Under the pieces are notes generated by a model. It ran no database searches and was not told the origin of the DNA. It saw nothing but the letters and a program-made list of their open reading frames with translations. From assembly GCF_051014685.1 (NCBI RefSeq), contig NW_027478385.1, positions 7,192,001 to 7,256,000 on the forward strand: DNA of 64,000 bases, given 5' to 3'. This document shows positions 47,610-61,500 of this stretch, piece after piece. Both the position numbers and the translations under genes were made by a program. Each line of letters starts with the position of its first letter. The stretch's first letter is position 1. This DNA is from Ptiloglossa arizonensis (taxonomy: Eukaryota > Arthropoda > Insecta > Hymenoptera > Colletidae).

Positions 47610-49379
47610 TTTCAGATGCAACAGGAATTTTTGGAATAGGTCAATCCGTTCGCGAGATATGGGAGTTTGAAGCCAAGAAATGGTTGAGAAGGCAAAAAAT
47701 TTTTCGCAATTCTGCTGCTTCAAACGCTTAACCAGAATGGCCTAGGGAGAAAATACACATACCGTTGTAGTCGGGCGAGTTTCTACTTTCAGATGCAATA
47801 GGAATTTTTGGGTTAGGTCAATCCGTTCGCGACATATGGGAGTTTGAAGCTAAGAAATGGTTGAGAAGACAACAAATTTTTCGCAATTCTGCTGCACCAA
47901 ACGCTTAACCAGAATGGTCCAGGGAAAAAATACACATACCGTTGTAATCGGGCGATTTTCTAGTTTCTAATGCAATAGAAATTTTTGGGTTAGTTCAATC
48001 CGTTCGCGAGATATCAGAGTTTGAAGCTAAGAAATGGTTGAGAAGAGAACAAATTTTTCGCAATTCTGCTGCTCCAAACGCTTAACCAGAATGGCCTAGG
48101 GAAAAAATACGCATACTGTTACAATCGGGCGAGCTTCCATTTTCAGTTCCAACAGGAATTTTTGGATTAGGTCAATCCGTTCGCGAGATATGGGAGTTTG
48201 AAGCCAAGAAATGGTTGAGAAGGCAAAAAATTTTTCGCAATTCTGCTGCTTCAAACGCTTAACCAGAATGGCCTAGGGAGAAAATACACATACCGTTGTA
48301 ATCGGGCGAGTTTCTACTTTCAGATGCAATGGGAATTTTTGGGTTAGGTCAATCCGTTTGCGAGATATGGGAGTTTGAAGACAAGAAATGGTTGGGAAGG
48401 CAAAAAATTTTTCGCAATTCTGCTGCTCCAAACGCTTAACCAGAATGGCCTAGGGAAAAAATACACATACCTTTGTAATCGGGCAAGTTTCTACTTTCAG
48501 ATGCAATGGGAATTTTTGGGTTAGGTCAATCCGTTCGCGAGATATGGGAGTTTGAAGACAAGAAATGGTTGAGAAGGCAAAAAATTTTTCGCAATTCTGC
48601 TGCTCCAAACGCTTAACCAGAATGGCCTGGAGAAAAAATACACATACCGTTGTAATCGGGCGAGTTTCTACTTTCAGATGCAATAGGAATTTTTGGGATA
48701 GGTCAATCCGTTCGCGACATATGGGAGTTTGAAGCTAAGAAATGGTTGAGGAGACAACAAATTTTTCGCAATTCTGCTGCTCCAAACGCTTAACCAGAAT
48801 GGTCCAGGGAAAAAATACACATACCGTTGTAATCGGGCGAGTTTCTACTTTCAGATGCAATAGGAATTTTTGAGTTAGGTCAATCCGTTCGCGAGATATG
48901 GGAGGTTGAAGCCAAGAAATGGTTGAGAAGGCAAACAATTTTTCGCAATTCTGCTGCTTCAAACGCTTAACCAGAATGGCCTAGGCATAAAATACTCATA
49001 CCGTTGTAATCGGGCGAGTTTCTACTTTCAGATGCAACAGGAATTTTTGGGTTAGCTCAATCCGTTCGCGAGATATGGCAGTTTGAAGCTAAGAAATGGT
49101 TGAGAAGAGAACAAATTTTTCGCAATTCTGCTGCTCCAAACGCTTAACCAGAATGGCCTAGGGAAAAAATACACATACCTTTGTAATCGTGCGAGTTTCT
49201 ACTTTCAGATGCGATAGGAATTTTTGGGTTAGGTCAATCCGTTCGCGAGATATGGGAGTTTGAAGCCAAGAAATGGAAGAGAAGGCAAAAAATTTTTCGC
49301 AATTCTGCTGCTTCAAACGCTTAACCAGAATGGCCTAGGGAGAAAATACACATACCGTTGTAATCGGGCGAGTTTCTAC
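47610..49379 (+). repeat. Rearranged partial copy of the 20-mer HOR
   Basis: After a link of two monomers (47610 and an F at 47787), the run D-B-E-E-F-G-A/D-X repeats the middle of the 20-mer. D at 47964 matches 45663 at an offset of 2301 bp; an extra E-like monomer (48495) then changes the offset to 2478 bp for the rest. Shared rare markers include GGGATAGGTC, GGCATAAAATACTC and GTAATCGTGCGAG. Confidence 0.75.
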
Positions 49380-52034
49380 TTTCAGATGCAATAGGAATTT
49401 TTGGGTTAGGTCAATCCGTTCGCGACATATGGGAGTTTGAAGCTAAGAAATGGTTGAGAAGAGAACAAATTTTTCGCAATTCTGCTGCTCCAAACGCTTA
49501 ACCAGAATGGCCTAGGGAAAAAATACACATACCGTTGTACTCGGGCAAGATTCTACTTTCAGATGTAATGGGAATTTTTGGGTTAGGTCAATCCGTTCGC
49601 GAGATATGGGAGTTTGAAGACAAGAAATGGTTGAGAAGGCAAAAAATTTTTCGCAATTCTGCTGCTCCAAACGCTTAACCAGAATGGCCTAGGGATAAAA
49701 TACACATACCGTTGTAATCGGGCAAGTTTCTACTTTCAGATGCAACAGGAATTTTTGGGTTAGCTCAATCCGTTCGCGAGATATGGGACATTGAAGCTAA
49801 GAAATGTTTGGGAAGGCAAAAAATTTTTTGCAATTCTGCTGCTCCAAACGCTTAACCAGAATGGCCTAGGGAAAAAATACGCATACCGTTACAATCGGGC
49901 GAGCTTCCACTTTCAGTTGCAATAGGAATTTTTGGATTAGGTCAATCCGTTCGCGAGATATGGGAGTTTGAAGCCAAGAAATGGTTGAGAAGGCAAAAAA
50001 TTTTTCGCAATTCTGCTGCTCCAAACGCTTAACCAGAATGGTCCAAGGAAAAAATACACATACCGTTGTAATCGGGCGAGTTTCCACTTTCTAATGCAAT
50101 AGGAATTTTTGGGTTAGTTCAATCCGTTCGCGAGATATCAGAGTTTGAAGCTAAGAAATGGTTGAGAAGAGAACAAATTTTTCGCAATTCTGCTGCTCCA
50201 AACGCTTAACCAGAATGGCCTAGGGAAAAAATACACATACCGTTGTAGTCGGGCGAGTTTCTACTTTCAGATGCAATAGGAATTTTTGAGTTAGGTCAAT
50301 CCGTTCGCGACATATGGGAGTTTGAAGCTAAGAAATGGTTGAGAAGACAACAAATTTTTCGCAATTCTGCTGCTCCAAACGCTTAACCAGAATGGTCCAG
50401 GGAAAAAATACACATACCGTTGTAATCGGGCGAGTTTCTACTTTCAGATGCAATAGGAATTTTTGGGTTAGGTCAATCCGTTCGCGACATATGGGAGTTT
50501 GAAGCTAAGAAATGGTTGAGAAGAGAACAAATTTTTCGCAATTCTGCTGCTCCAAACGCTTAACCAGAATGGCCTAGGGAAAAAATACACATACCGTTGT
50601 AATCGGGCAAGATTCTACTTTCAGATGTAATGGGAATTTTTGGGTTAGGTCATTCCGTTCGCGAGATATGGGAGTTTGAAGACAAGAAATGGTTGAGAAG
50701 GCAAAAAATTTTTCGCATTTCTGCTGCTCCAAACGCTTAACCAGAATGGCCTAGGGATAAAATACACATACCGTTGTAATCGGGCAAGTTTCTACTTTCA
50801 GATGCAACAGGAATTTTTGGGTTAGCTCAATCCGTTCGCGAGATATGGGACATTGAAGCTAAGAAATGTTTGGGAAGGCAAAAAATTTTTCGCAATTCTG
50901 CTGCTCCAAACGCTTAACCAGAATAGCCTAGGGAAAAAATACGCATACCGTTACAATCGGGCGAGCTTCCACTTTCAGTTGCAATAGGAATTTTTGGATT
51001 AGGTCAATCCGTTCGCGAGATATGGGAGTTTGAAGCCAAGAAATGGTTGAGAAGGCAAAAAATTTTTCGCAATTCTGCTGCTTCAAACGCTTAACCAGAA
51101 TGGCCTAGGGAGAAAATACACATACCGTTGTAATCGGGCGAGTTTCTACTTTCAGATGCAATGGGAATTTTTGGGTTAGGTCAATCCGTTCGCGAGATAT
51201 GGGAAATTGAAGACAAGAAATGGTTGGGAAGGCAAAAAATTTTTCGCAATTCTGCTGCTCCAAACGCTTAACCAGAATGGCCTAGGGAAAAAATACACAT
51301 ACCGTTGTAGTCGGGCGAGTTTCTACTTTCAGATGCAATAGGAATTTTTGGGTTAGGTCAATCCGTTCGCGACATATGGGAGTTTGAAGCTAAGAAATGG
51401 TTGAGAAGAGAACAAATTTTTCGCAATTCTGCTGCTCCAAACGCTTAACCAGAATGGCCTAGGGAAAAAATACACATACCGTTGTAATCGGGCAAGATTC
51501 TACTTTCAGATGTAATGGGAATTTTTGGGTTAGGTCAATCCGTTCGCGAGATATGGGAGTTTGAAGACAAGAAATGGTTGAGAAGGCAAAAAATTTTTCG
51601 CAATTCTGCTGCTCCAAACGCTTAACCAGAATGGCCTAGGGATAAAATACACATACCGTTGTAATCGGGCAAGTTTCTACTTTCAGATGCAACAGGAATT
51701 TTTGGGTTAGCTCAATCCGTTCGCGAGATATGGGACATTGAAGCTAAGAAATGTTTGGGAAGGCAAAAAATTTTTCGCAATTCTGCTGCTCCAAACGCTT
51801 AACCAGAATGGTCCAGGGAAAAAATACGCATACCGTTACAATCGGGCGAGCTTCCACTTTCAGTTGCAATAGGAATTTTTGGATTAGGTCAATCCGTTCG
51901 CGAGATATGGGAGTTTGAAGCCAAGAAATGGTTGAGAAGGCAAAAAATTTTTCGCAATTCTGCTGCTTCAAACGCTTAACCAGAATGGCCTAGGGATAAA
52001 ATACACATACCGTTACAATCGGGCGAGCTTCCAC
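49380..52034 (+). repeat. H-I-A-B monomer block repeated three times
   Basis: The order is H-I-A-B-D-F-H-I-A-B-E-F/H-I-A-B. The run H-I-A-B starts at 49380, 50442 and 51327 (offsets 1062 and 885 bp), with the spacer D-F the first time and E the second. In the third run the H is an F/H-like unit and the A monomer ends in GGTCCAGGG. Private bases include GTTGTACTCGGGC (about 49535), GGTCATTCCGTTC (about 50647) and TCGCATTTCTGC (about 50711). Confidence 0.7.
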
Positions 52035-55000
52035 TTTCAGTTGCAACAGGAATTTTTGGATTAGGTCAATCCGTTCGCGAGATATGGGAGTTTGAAGCCA
52101 AGAAATGGTTGAGAAGGCAAAAAATTTTTCGCAATTCTGCTGCTCCAAACGCTTAACCTGAATGGCCTAGAGAAAAAATACACATACCGTTGTAATCGGG
52201 CGAGTTTCTACTTTCAGATGCAATAGGAATTTTTGGGATAGGTCAATCCGTTCGTGACATATGGGAGTTTGAAGCCAAGAAATGGTTGAGAAGGCAAAAA
52301 ATTTTTCGCAATTCTGCTGCTTCAAACGCTTAACCAGAATGGCCTAGGGATAAAATACACATACCGTTACAATCGGGCGAGCTTCCACTTTCAGTTGCAA
52401 CAGGAATTTTTGGATTAGGTCAATCCGTTCGCGAGATATGGGACGTTGAAGCCAAGAAATGGTTGAGAAGGCAAACAATTTTTCGCAATTCTGCTGCTTC
52501 AAACGCTTAACCAGAATGGCCTAGGCATAAAATACTCATACCGTTGTAATCGGGCGAGTTTCTACTTTCAGATGCAACAGGAATTTTTGGGTTAGCTCAA
52601 TCCGTTCGCGAGATATGACAGTTTGAAGCTAAGAAATGGTTGAGAAGAGAACAAATTTTTCGCAATTCTGCTGCTCCAAACGCTTAACCAGAATGGCCTA
52701 GGGAAAAAATACACATACCGTTGTAATCGGGCAAGATTCTACTTTCAGATGTAATGGGAATTTTTGGGTTAGGTCAATCCGTTCGCGAGATATGGGAGTT
52801 TGAAGACAAGAAATGGTTGAGAAGGCAAAAAATTTTTCGCAATTCTGCTGCTCCAAACGCTTAACCAGAATGGCCTAGGGAAAAAATACACATACCGTTA
52901 CAATCGGGCGAGCTTCCACTTTCAGTTGCAACAGGAATTTTTGGATTAGGTCAATCCGTTCGCGAGATATGGGACGTTGAAGCCAAGAAATGGTTGAGAA
53001 GGCAAACAATTTTTCGCAATTCTGCTGCTTCAAACGCTTAACCAGAATGGCCTAGGCATAAAATACTCATACCGTTGTAATCGGGCGAGTTTCTACTTTC
53101 AGATGCAACAGGAATTTTTGGGTTAGCTCAATCCGTTCGCGAGATATGACAGTTTGAAGCTAAGAAATGGTTGAGAAGAGAACAAATTTTTCGCAATTCT
53201 GCTGCTCCAAACGCTTAACCAGAATGGCCTAGGGAAAAAATACACATACCTTTGTAATCGTGCGAGTTTCTACTTTCAGATGCGATAGGAATTTTTGGGT
53301 TAGGTCAATCCGTTCGCGAGATATGGGAGTTTGAAGCCAAGAAATGGAAGAGAAGGCAAAAAATTTTTCGCAATTCTGCTGCTTCAAACGCTTAACCAGA
53401 ATGGCCTAGGGAAAAAATACACATACCGTTGTAATCGGGCGAGTTTCTACTTTCAGATGCAATAGGAATTTTTGGGTTAGGTCAATCCGTTCGCGACATA
53501 TGGGAGTTTGAAGCTAAGAAATGGTTGAGGAGACAACAAATTTTTCGCAATTCTGCTGCTCCAAACGCTTAACCAGAATGGCCTAGGGAAAAAATACACA
53601 TACCGTTGTAATCGGGCGAGTTTCTACTTTCAGATGCAATAGGAATTTTTGGGTTAGGTCAATCCGTTCGCGACATATGGGAGTTTGAAGCTAAGAAATG
53701 GTTGAGAAGAGAACAAATTTTTCGCAATTCTGCTGCTCCAAACGCTTAACCAGAATGGCCTAGGGAAAAAATACACATACCGTTGTAATCGGGCAAGATT
53801 CTACTTTCAGATGTAATGGGAATTTTTGGGTTAGGTCAATCCGTTCGCGAGATATGGGAGTTTGAAGACAAGAAATGGTTGAGAAGGCAAAAAATTTTTC
53901 GCAATTCTGCTGCTCCAAACGCTTAACCAGAATGGCCTAGGGATAAAATACACATACCGTTGTAATCGGGCAAGTTTCTACTTTCAGATGCAACAGGAAT
54001 TTTTGGGTTAGCTCAATCCGTTCGCGAGATATGGGACATTGAAGCTAAGAAATGTTTGGGAAGGCAAAAAATTTTTCGCAATTCTGCTGCTCCAAACGCT
54101 TAACCAGAATGGCCTAGGGAAAAAATACGCATACCGTTACAATCGGGCGAGCTTCCAATTTCAGTTGCAATAGGAATTTTTGGATTAGGTCAATCCGTTC
54201 GCGAGATATGGGAGTTTGAAGCCAAGAAATGGTTGAGAAGGCAAAAAATTTTTCGCAATTCTGCTGCTTCAAACGCTTAACCAGAATGGCCTAGGGATAA
54301 AATACACATACCGTTACAATCGGGCGGGCTTCCACTTTCAGTTGCAACAGGAATTTTTGGATTAGGTCAATCCGTTCGCGAGATATGGGAGTTTGAATCC
54401 AAGAAATGGTTGAGAAGGCAAAAAATTTTTCGCAATTCTGCTGCTTCAAACGCTTAACCAGAATGGCCTAGGGAGAAAATACACATACCGTTGTAATCGG
54501 GCGAGTTTCTACTTTCAGATGCAATGGGAATTTTTGGGTTAGGTCAATCCGTTCGCGAGATATGGGAGTTTGAAGACAAGAAATGGTTGGGAAGGCAAAA
54601 AATTTTTCGCAATTCTGCTGCTCCAAACGCTTAACCAGAATGGCCTAGGGAAAAAATACACATACCTTTGTAATCGGGCAAGTATCTACTTTCAGATGCA
54701 ATGGGAATTTTTGGGTTAGGTCAATCCGTTCGCGAGATATGGGAGTTTGAAGACAAGAAATGGTTGAGAAGGCAAAAAATTTTTCGCAATTCTGCTGCTC
54801 CAAACGCTTAACCAGAATGGCCTAGAGAAAAAATACACATACCGTTGTAATCGGGCGAGTTTCTACTTTCAGATGCAATAGGAATTTTTGGGATAGGTCA
54901 ATCCGTTCGTGACATATGGGAGTTTGAAGCTAAGAAATGGTTGAGAAGACAACAAATTTTTCGCAATTCTGCTGCTCCAAACGCTTAACCAGAATGGCCT

Positions 55001-55219
55001 AGGGAAAAAATACACATACCTTTGTAATCGTGCGAGTTTCTACTTTCAGATGCGATAGGAATTTTTGGGTTAGGTCAATCCGTTCGCGAGATATGGGAGT
55101 TTGAAGCCAAGAAATGGAAGAGAAGGCAAAAAATTTTCGCAATTCTGCTGCTTCAAACGCTTAACCAGAATGGCCTAGGGAAAAAATACACATACCGTTG
55201 TAATCGGGCGAGTTTCTAC
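52035..55219 (+). repeat. Scrambled mosaic with a repeated B - A/D pair
   Basis: The order is B-(F/B)-B-A/D-I-B-A/D-X-F-H-I-A-B-B-E-E-F-X. The pair at 52389-52742 (B with GACGTTGAAG, then A/D with GATATGACAG) is repeated at 52920-53273, 531 bp on. Several monomers have odd neighbours compared with the HOR blocks, such as B followed by B at 52035 and 54159. The last X monomer (55044-55219) is a base short. Confidence 0.68.
55044..55219 (+). repeat. 176-bp X monomer with a short T-run
   Basis: AAAAAATTTTCGC at about 55128-55140 has one T fewer than the usual run. The change is in a homopolymer and could be a real deletion or a base-calling error. Confidence 0.7.
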
Positions 55220-58200
55220 TTTCAGATGCAATAGGTATTTTTGGGTTAGGTCAATCCGCTCGCGACATATGGGAGTTTGAAGCTAAGAAATGGTTGAGGA
55301 GACAACAAATTTTTCGCAATTCTGCTGCTCCAAACGCTTAACCAGAATGGTCCAGGGAAAAAATACACATACCGTTGTAATCGGGCGAGTTTCCACTTTC
55401 TAATGCAATAGGAATTTTTGGGTTAGTTCAATCCGTTCGCGAGATATCAGAGTTTGAAGCTAAGAAATGGTTGAGAAGAGAACAAATTTTTCCCAATTCT
55501 GCTGCTCCAAACGCTTAACCAGAATGGCCTAGGGGAAAAATACACATACCGTTGTAATCGGGCGAGTTTCTACTTTCAGATGCAATAGGAATTTTTGGCT
55601 TAGGTCAAACCGTTCGCGACATATGGGAGTTTGAAGCTAAGAAATGGTTGAGAAGAGAACAAATTTTTCGCAATTCTGCTGCTCCAAACGCTTAACCAGA
55701 ATAGCCTAGGGAAAAAATACACATACCGTTGTAATCGGGCGAGTTTCTACTTTCAGATGCAATGGGAATTTTTGGGTTAGGTCAATCCGTTCGCGAGATA
55801 TGGGAGTTTGAAGACAAGAAATGGTTGGGAAGGCAAAAAATTTTTCGCAATTCTGCTGCTCCAAACGCTTACCTAGAATGGCCTAGGGAAAAAATACACA
55901 TACCGTTGTAATCGGGCGAGTTTCTACTTTCAGATGCAATAGGAATTTTTGGGTTAGGTCAATCCGTTCGCGACATATGGGAGTTTGAAGCTAAGAAATG
56001 GTTGAGAAGAGAACAAATTTTTCGCAATTCTGCTGCTCCAAACGCTTAACCAGAATGGTCCAGGGAAAAAATACACATACCGTTGTAATCGGGCGAGTTT
56101 CCACTTTCTAATGCAATAGGAATTTTTGGGTTAGTTCAATCCGTTCGCGAGATATCAGAGTTTGAAGCTAAGAAATGGTTGAGAAGAGAACAAATTTTTC
56201 CCAATTCTGCTGCTCCAAACGCTTAACCAGAATGGCCTAGGGAAAAAATACACATACCGTTGTAATCGGGCGAGTTTCTACTTTCAGATGCAATGGGAAT
56301 TTTTGGGTTAGGTCAATCCGTTCGCGAGATATGGGAGTTTGAAGACAAGAAATGGTTGGGAAGGCAAAAAATTTTTCGCAATTCTGCTGCTCCAAACGCT
56401 TACCCAGAATGGCCTAGGGAAAAAATACACATACCGTTGTAATCGGGCGAGTTTCTACTTTCAGATGCAATAGGAATTTTTGGGTTAGGTCAATCCGTTC
56501 GCGACATATGGGAGTTTGAAGCTAAGAAATGGTTGAGAAGAGAACAAATTTTTCGCAATTCTGCTGCTCCAAACGCTTAACCAGAATGGCCTAGGGAAAA
56601 AATACACATACCGTTGTAATCGGGCAAGATTCTACTTTCAGATGTAATGGGAATTTTTGGGTTAGGTCAATCCGTTCGCGAGATATGGGAGTTTGAAGAC
56701 AAGAAATGGTTGAGAAGGCAAAAAATTTTTCGCAATTCTGCTTCTCCAAACGCTTAACCAGAATGGCCTAGGGAAAAAATACACATACCGTTGTAATCGG
56801 GCGAGCTTCCACTTTCAGTTGCAATAGGAATTTTTGGATTAGGTCAATCCGTTCGCGAGATATGGGAGTTTGAAGCCAAGAAATGGTTGAGAAGGCAAAA
56901 AATTTTTCGCAATTCTGCTGCTTCAAACGCTTAACCAGAATGCCCTAGGGAAAAAATACACATACCGTTGTAATCGGGCGAGTTTCTACTTTCAGATGCA
57001 ATAGGTATTTTTGGGTTAGGTCAATCCGTTCGCGACATATGGGAGTTTGAAGCTAAGAAATGGTTGAGGAGACAACAAATTTTTCGCAATTCTGCTGCTC
57101 CAAACGCTTAACCAGAATGGTCCAGGGAAAAAATACACATACCGTTGTAATCGGGCGAGTTTCCACTTTCTAATGCAATAGGAATTTTTGGGTTAGTTCA
57201 ATCCGTTCGCGAGATATCAGAGTTTGAAGCTAAGAAATGGTTGAGAAGAGAACAAATTTTCCCAATTCTGCTGCTCCAAACGCTTAACCAGAATGGCCTA
57301 GGGAAAAAATACACATACCGTTGTAATCGGGCGAGTTTCTACTTTCAGATGCAATAGGAATTTTTGGCTTAGGTCAAACCGTTCGCGACATATGGGAGTT
57401 TGAAGCTAAGAAATGGTTGAGAAGAGAACAAATTTTTCGCAATTCTGCTGCTCCAAACGCTTAACCAGAATAGCCTAGGGAAAAAATACACATACCGTTG
57501 TAATCGGGCGAGTTTCTACTTTCAGATGCAATGGGAATTTTTGGGTTAGGTCAATCCGTTCGCGAGATATGGGAGTTTGAAGACAAGAAATGGTTGGGAA
57601 GGCAAAAAATTTTTCGCAATTCTGCTGCTCCAAACGCTTACCTAGAATGGCCTAGGGAAAAAATACACATACCGTTGTAATCGGGCGAGTTTCTACTTTC
57701 AGATGCAATAGGAATTTTTGGGTTAGGTCAATCCGTTCGCGACATATGGGAGTTTGAAGCTAAGAAATGGTTGAGAAGAGAACAAATTTTTCGCAATTCT
57801 GCTGCTCCAAACGCTTAACCAGAATGGCCTAGGGAAAAAATACACATACCGTTGTAATCGGGCAAGATTCTACTTTCAGATGTAATGGGAATTTTTGGGT
57901 TAGGTCAATTCGTTCGCGAGATATGGGAGTTTGAAGACAAGAAATGGTTGAGAAGAGAACAAATTTTTCGCAATTCTGCTGCTCCAAACGCTTAACCAGA
58001 ATGGCCTAGGGAAAAAATACACATACCGTTGTAATCGGGCGAGTTTCTACTTTCAGATGCAATAGGAATTTTTGGGTTAGGTCAAACCGTTCGCGACATA
58101 TGGGAGTTTGAAGCTAAGAAATGGTTGAGAAGAGAACAAATTTTTCGCAATTCTGCTGCTCCAAACGCTTAACCAGAATAGCCTAGGGAAAAAATACACA

Positions 58201-58581
58201 TACCGTTGTAATCGGGCGAGTTTCTACTTTCAGATGCAATGGGAATTTTTGGGTTAGGTCAATCCGTTCGCGAGATATGGGAGTTTGAAGACAAGAAATG
58301 GTTGGGAAGGCAAAAAATTTTTCGCAATTCTGCTGCTCCAAACGCTTACCCAGAATGGCCTAGGGAAAAAATACACATACCGTTGTAATCGGGCGAGTTT
58401 CTACTTTCAGATGCAATAGGAATTTTTGGGTTAGGTCAATCCGTTCGCGACATATGGGAGTTTGAAGCTAAGAAATGGTTGAGAAGAGAACAAATTTTTC
58501 GCAATTCTGCTTCTCCAAACGCTTAACCAGAATGGCCTAGGGATAAAATACACATACCGTTGTAATCGGGCAAGTTTCTAC
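55220..58581 (+). repeat. 10-mer duplication F-D-H-E-H..., offset 1770 bp
   Basis: The run F-D-H-E-H at 55220-56104 recurs at 56990-57873. Shared rare markers are ATAGGTATTTTTGGG, CCCAATTCTGC in D, GGCTTAGGTCAAACC in the first H, AGAATAGCC at its end, and CTTACCTAGAATGG in E. The first copy then has D-E-H-I-B, the second I-H-E-H. The second D monomer (57167-57342) lost one T from its T-run, so downstream offsets are 1769 bp. Confidence 0.8.
57167..57342 (+). repeat. 176-bp D monomer with a short T-run
   Basis: AACAAATTTTCCC at about 57251-57263 has one T fewer than its partner at 55397-55573. It lies in a homopolymer and could be a sequencing error. Confidence 0.7.
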
Positions 58582-61500
58582 TTTCAGATGCAACAGGAAT
58601 TTTTGGGTTAGCTCAATCCGTTCGCGAGATATGGGACACTGAAACTAAGAAATGTTTGGGAAGGCAAAAAATTTTTTGCAATTCTGCTGCTCCAAACGCT
58701 TAACCAGAATGGCCTAGGGAAAAAATACGCATACCGTTACAATCGGGCGAGCTTCCACTTTCAGTTGCAATAGGAATTTTTGGATTAGGTCAATCCGTTC
58801 GCGAGATATGGGAGTTTGAAGCCAAGAAATGGTTGAGAAGGCAAAAAATTTTTCGCAATTCTGCTGCTTCAAACGCTTAACCAGAATGGCCTAGGGAGAA
58901 AATACACCTACCGTTGTAATCGGGCGAGATTCTACTTTCAGCTGCAATAGGAATTTTTGGGTTAGGTCAATCCGTTCGCGATATATGGGAGTTTGAAGCT
59001 AAGAAATGGTTGAGAAGACAACAAATTTTTCGCAATTCTGCTGCTCCAAACGCTTAACCAGAATGGTCCAAGGAAAAAATACACATACCGTTGTAATCGG
59101 GCGAGTTTCCACTTTCTAATGCAATAGGAATTTTTGGGTTAGTTCAATCCGTTCGCGAGATATCAGAGTTTGAAGCTAAGAAATGGTTGAGAAGAGAACA
59201 TATTTTTCGCAATTCTGCTGCTCCAAACGCTTAACCAGAATGGCCTAGGGAAAAAATACACATACCGTTGTAGTCGGGCGAGTTTCTACTTTCAGATGCA
59301 ATAGGAATTTTTGGGTTAGGTCAATCCGTTCGCGACATATGGGAGTTTGAAGCTAAGAAATGGTTGAGAAGACAACAAATTTTTCGCAATTCTGCTGCTC
59401 CAAACGCTTAACCAGATTGGTCCAGGGAAAAAATACACATACCGTTGTAATCGGGCGAGATTCTACTTTCAGATGCAATAGGAATTTTTGGGTTAGGTCA
59501 ATCCGTTCGCGAGATATGGGAGGTTGAAGCCAAGAAATGGTTGAGAAGGCAAAAAATTTTTCGCAATTCTGCTGCTTCAAACGCTTAACCAGAATGGCCT
59601 AGGGAGAAAATACACATACCGTTGTAATCGGGCGAGTTTCTAGTTTCGGATGCAAGAGGAATTTTTGGGTTAGGTCAATCCGTTCGCGACATATGGGAGT
59701 TTGAAGCTAAGAAATGGTTGAGAAGAGAACAAATTTTTCGCAATTCTGCTGCTCCAAACGCTTAACCAGTATGGCCTAGGGAAAAAATAGACATACCGTT
59801 GTAATCGGGCGAGTTTCTACTTTCAGATGCAATGGGAATTTTTGGGTTAGGCCAATCCGTTCGCGAGATATGGGAGTTTGAATACAAGAAATGGTTGGGA
59901 AGGCAAAAAATTTTTCGCAATTCTGCTGCTCCAAACGCTTACCCAGAATGGCCTAGGGAAAAAATACACATACCTTTGTAATCGGGCGAGTTTCTACTTT
60001 CAGATGCAATAGGAATTTTTGGGTTAGGTCAATCCGTTCGCGACATATGGGAGTTTGAAGCTAAGAAATGGTTGAGAAGAGAACAAATTTTTCGCAATTC
60101 TGCTGCTCCAAACGCTTAACCAGAATGGCCTAGGGAAAAAATACACATACCGTTGTAATCGGGCAAGATTCTACTTTCAGATGTAATTGGAATTTTTGGG
60201 TTAGGTCAATCCGTTCGCGACATATGGGAGTTTGAAACTAAGAAATGGTTGAGAAGAAAACAAATTTTTCGCAATTCTGCTGCTCCAAACGCTTAACCAG
60301 AATGGCCTAGGGATAAAATACACATACCGTTGTAATCGGGCAAGTTTCTACTTTCAGATGCAACAGGAATTTTTGGGTTAGCTCAATCCGTTCGCGAGAT
60401 ATGGGACATTGAAGCTAAGAAATGTTTGGGAAGGCAAAAAATTTTTCGCAATTCTGCTGCTCCAAACGCTTAACCAGAATGGCCTAGGTAAAAAATACGC
60501 ATACCGTTACAATCGGGCGAGCTTCCACTTTCAGTTGCAATAGGAATTTTTGGATTAGGTCAATCCGTTCGCGAGATATGGGAGTTTGAAGCCAAGAAAT
60601 GGTTGAGAAGGCAAAAAATTTTTCGCAATTCTGCTGCTTCAAACGCTTAACCAGAATGGCCTAGGGAGAAAATACACATACCGTTGTAATCGGGCGAGTT
60701 TCTACTTTCAGATGCAATGGGAATTTTTGGGTTAGGTCAATCCGTTCGCGAGATATGGGAAATTGAAGACAAGAAATGGTTGGGAAGGCAAAAAATTTTT
60801 CGCAATTCTGCTGCTCCAAACGCTTAACCAGAATGGCCTAGGGAAAAAATACACATACCGTTGTAGTCGGGCGAGTTTCTACTTTCAGATGCAATAGGAA
60901 TTTTTGGGTTAGGTCAATCCGTTCGCGACATATGGGAGTTTGAAGCTAAGAAATGGTTGAGAAGATAACAAATTTTTCGCAATTCTGCTGCTCCAAACGC
61001 TTAACCAGAATGGTCCAGGGAAAAAATACACATACCGTTGTAATCGGGCGAGTTTCTACTTTCAGATGCAATAGGAATTTTTGGGTTAGGTCAATCCGTT
61101 CGCGAGATATGGAAGGTTGAAGCCAAGAAATGGTTGAGAAGGCAAAAAATTTTTCGCAATTCTGCTGCTTCAAACGCTTAACCAGAATGGCCTAGGGAGA
61201 AAATACATATACCGTTGTAATCGGGCGAGTTTCTAGTTTCAGATGCAATAGGAATTTTTGGGTTAGGTCAATCCGTTCGCGACATATGGGAGTTTGAAGC
61301 TAAGAAATGGTTGAGGAGACAACAAATTTTTCGCAATTCTGCTGCTCCAAACGCTTAACCAGAATGGTCCAGGGAAAAAATACACATACCGTTGTAATCG
61401 GGCGAGTTTCCACTTTCTAATGCAACAGGAATTTTTGGGTTAGTTCAATCCGTTCGCGAGATATCAGAGTTTGAAGCTAAGAAATGGTTGAGAAGAGAAC

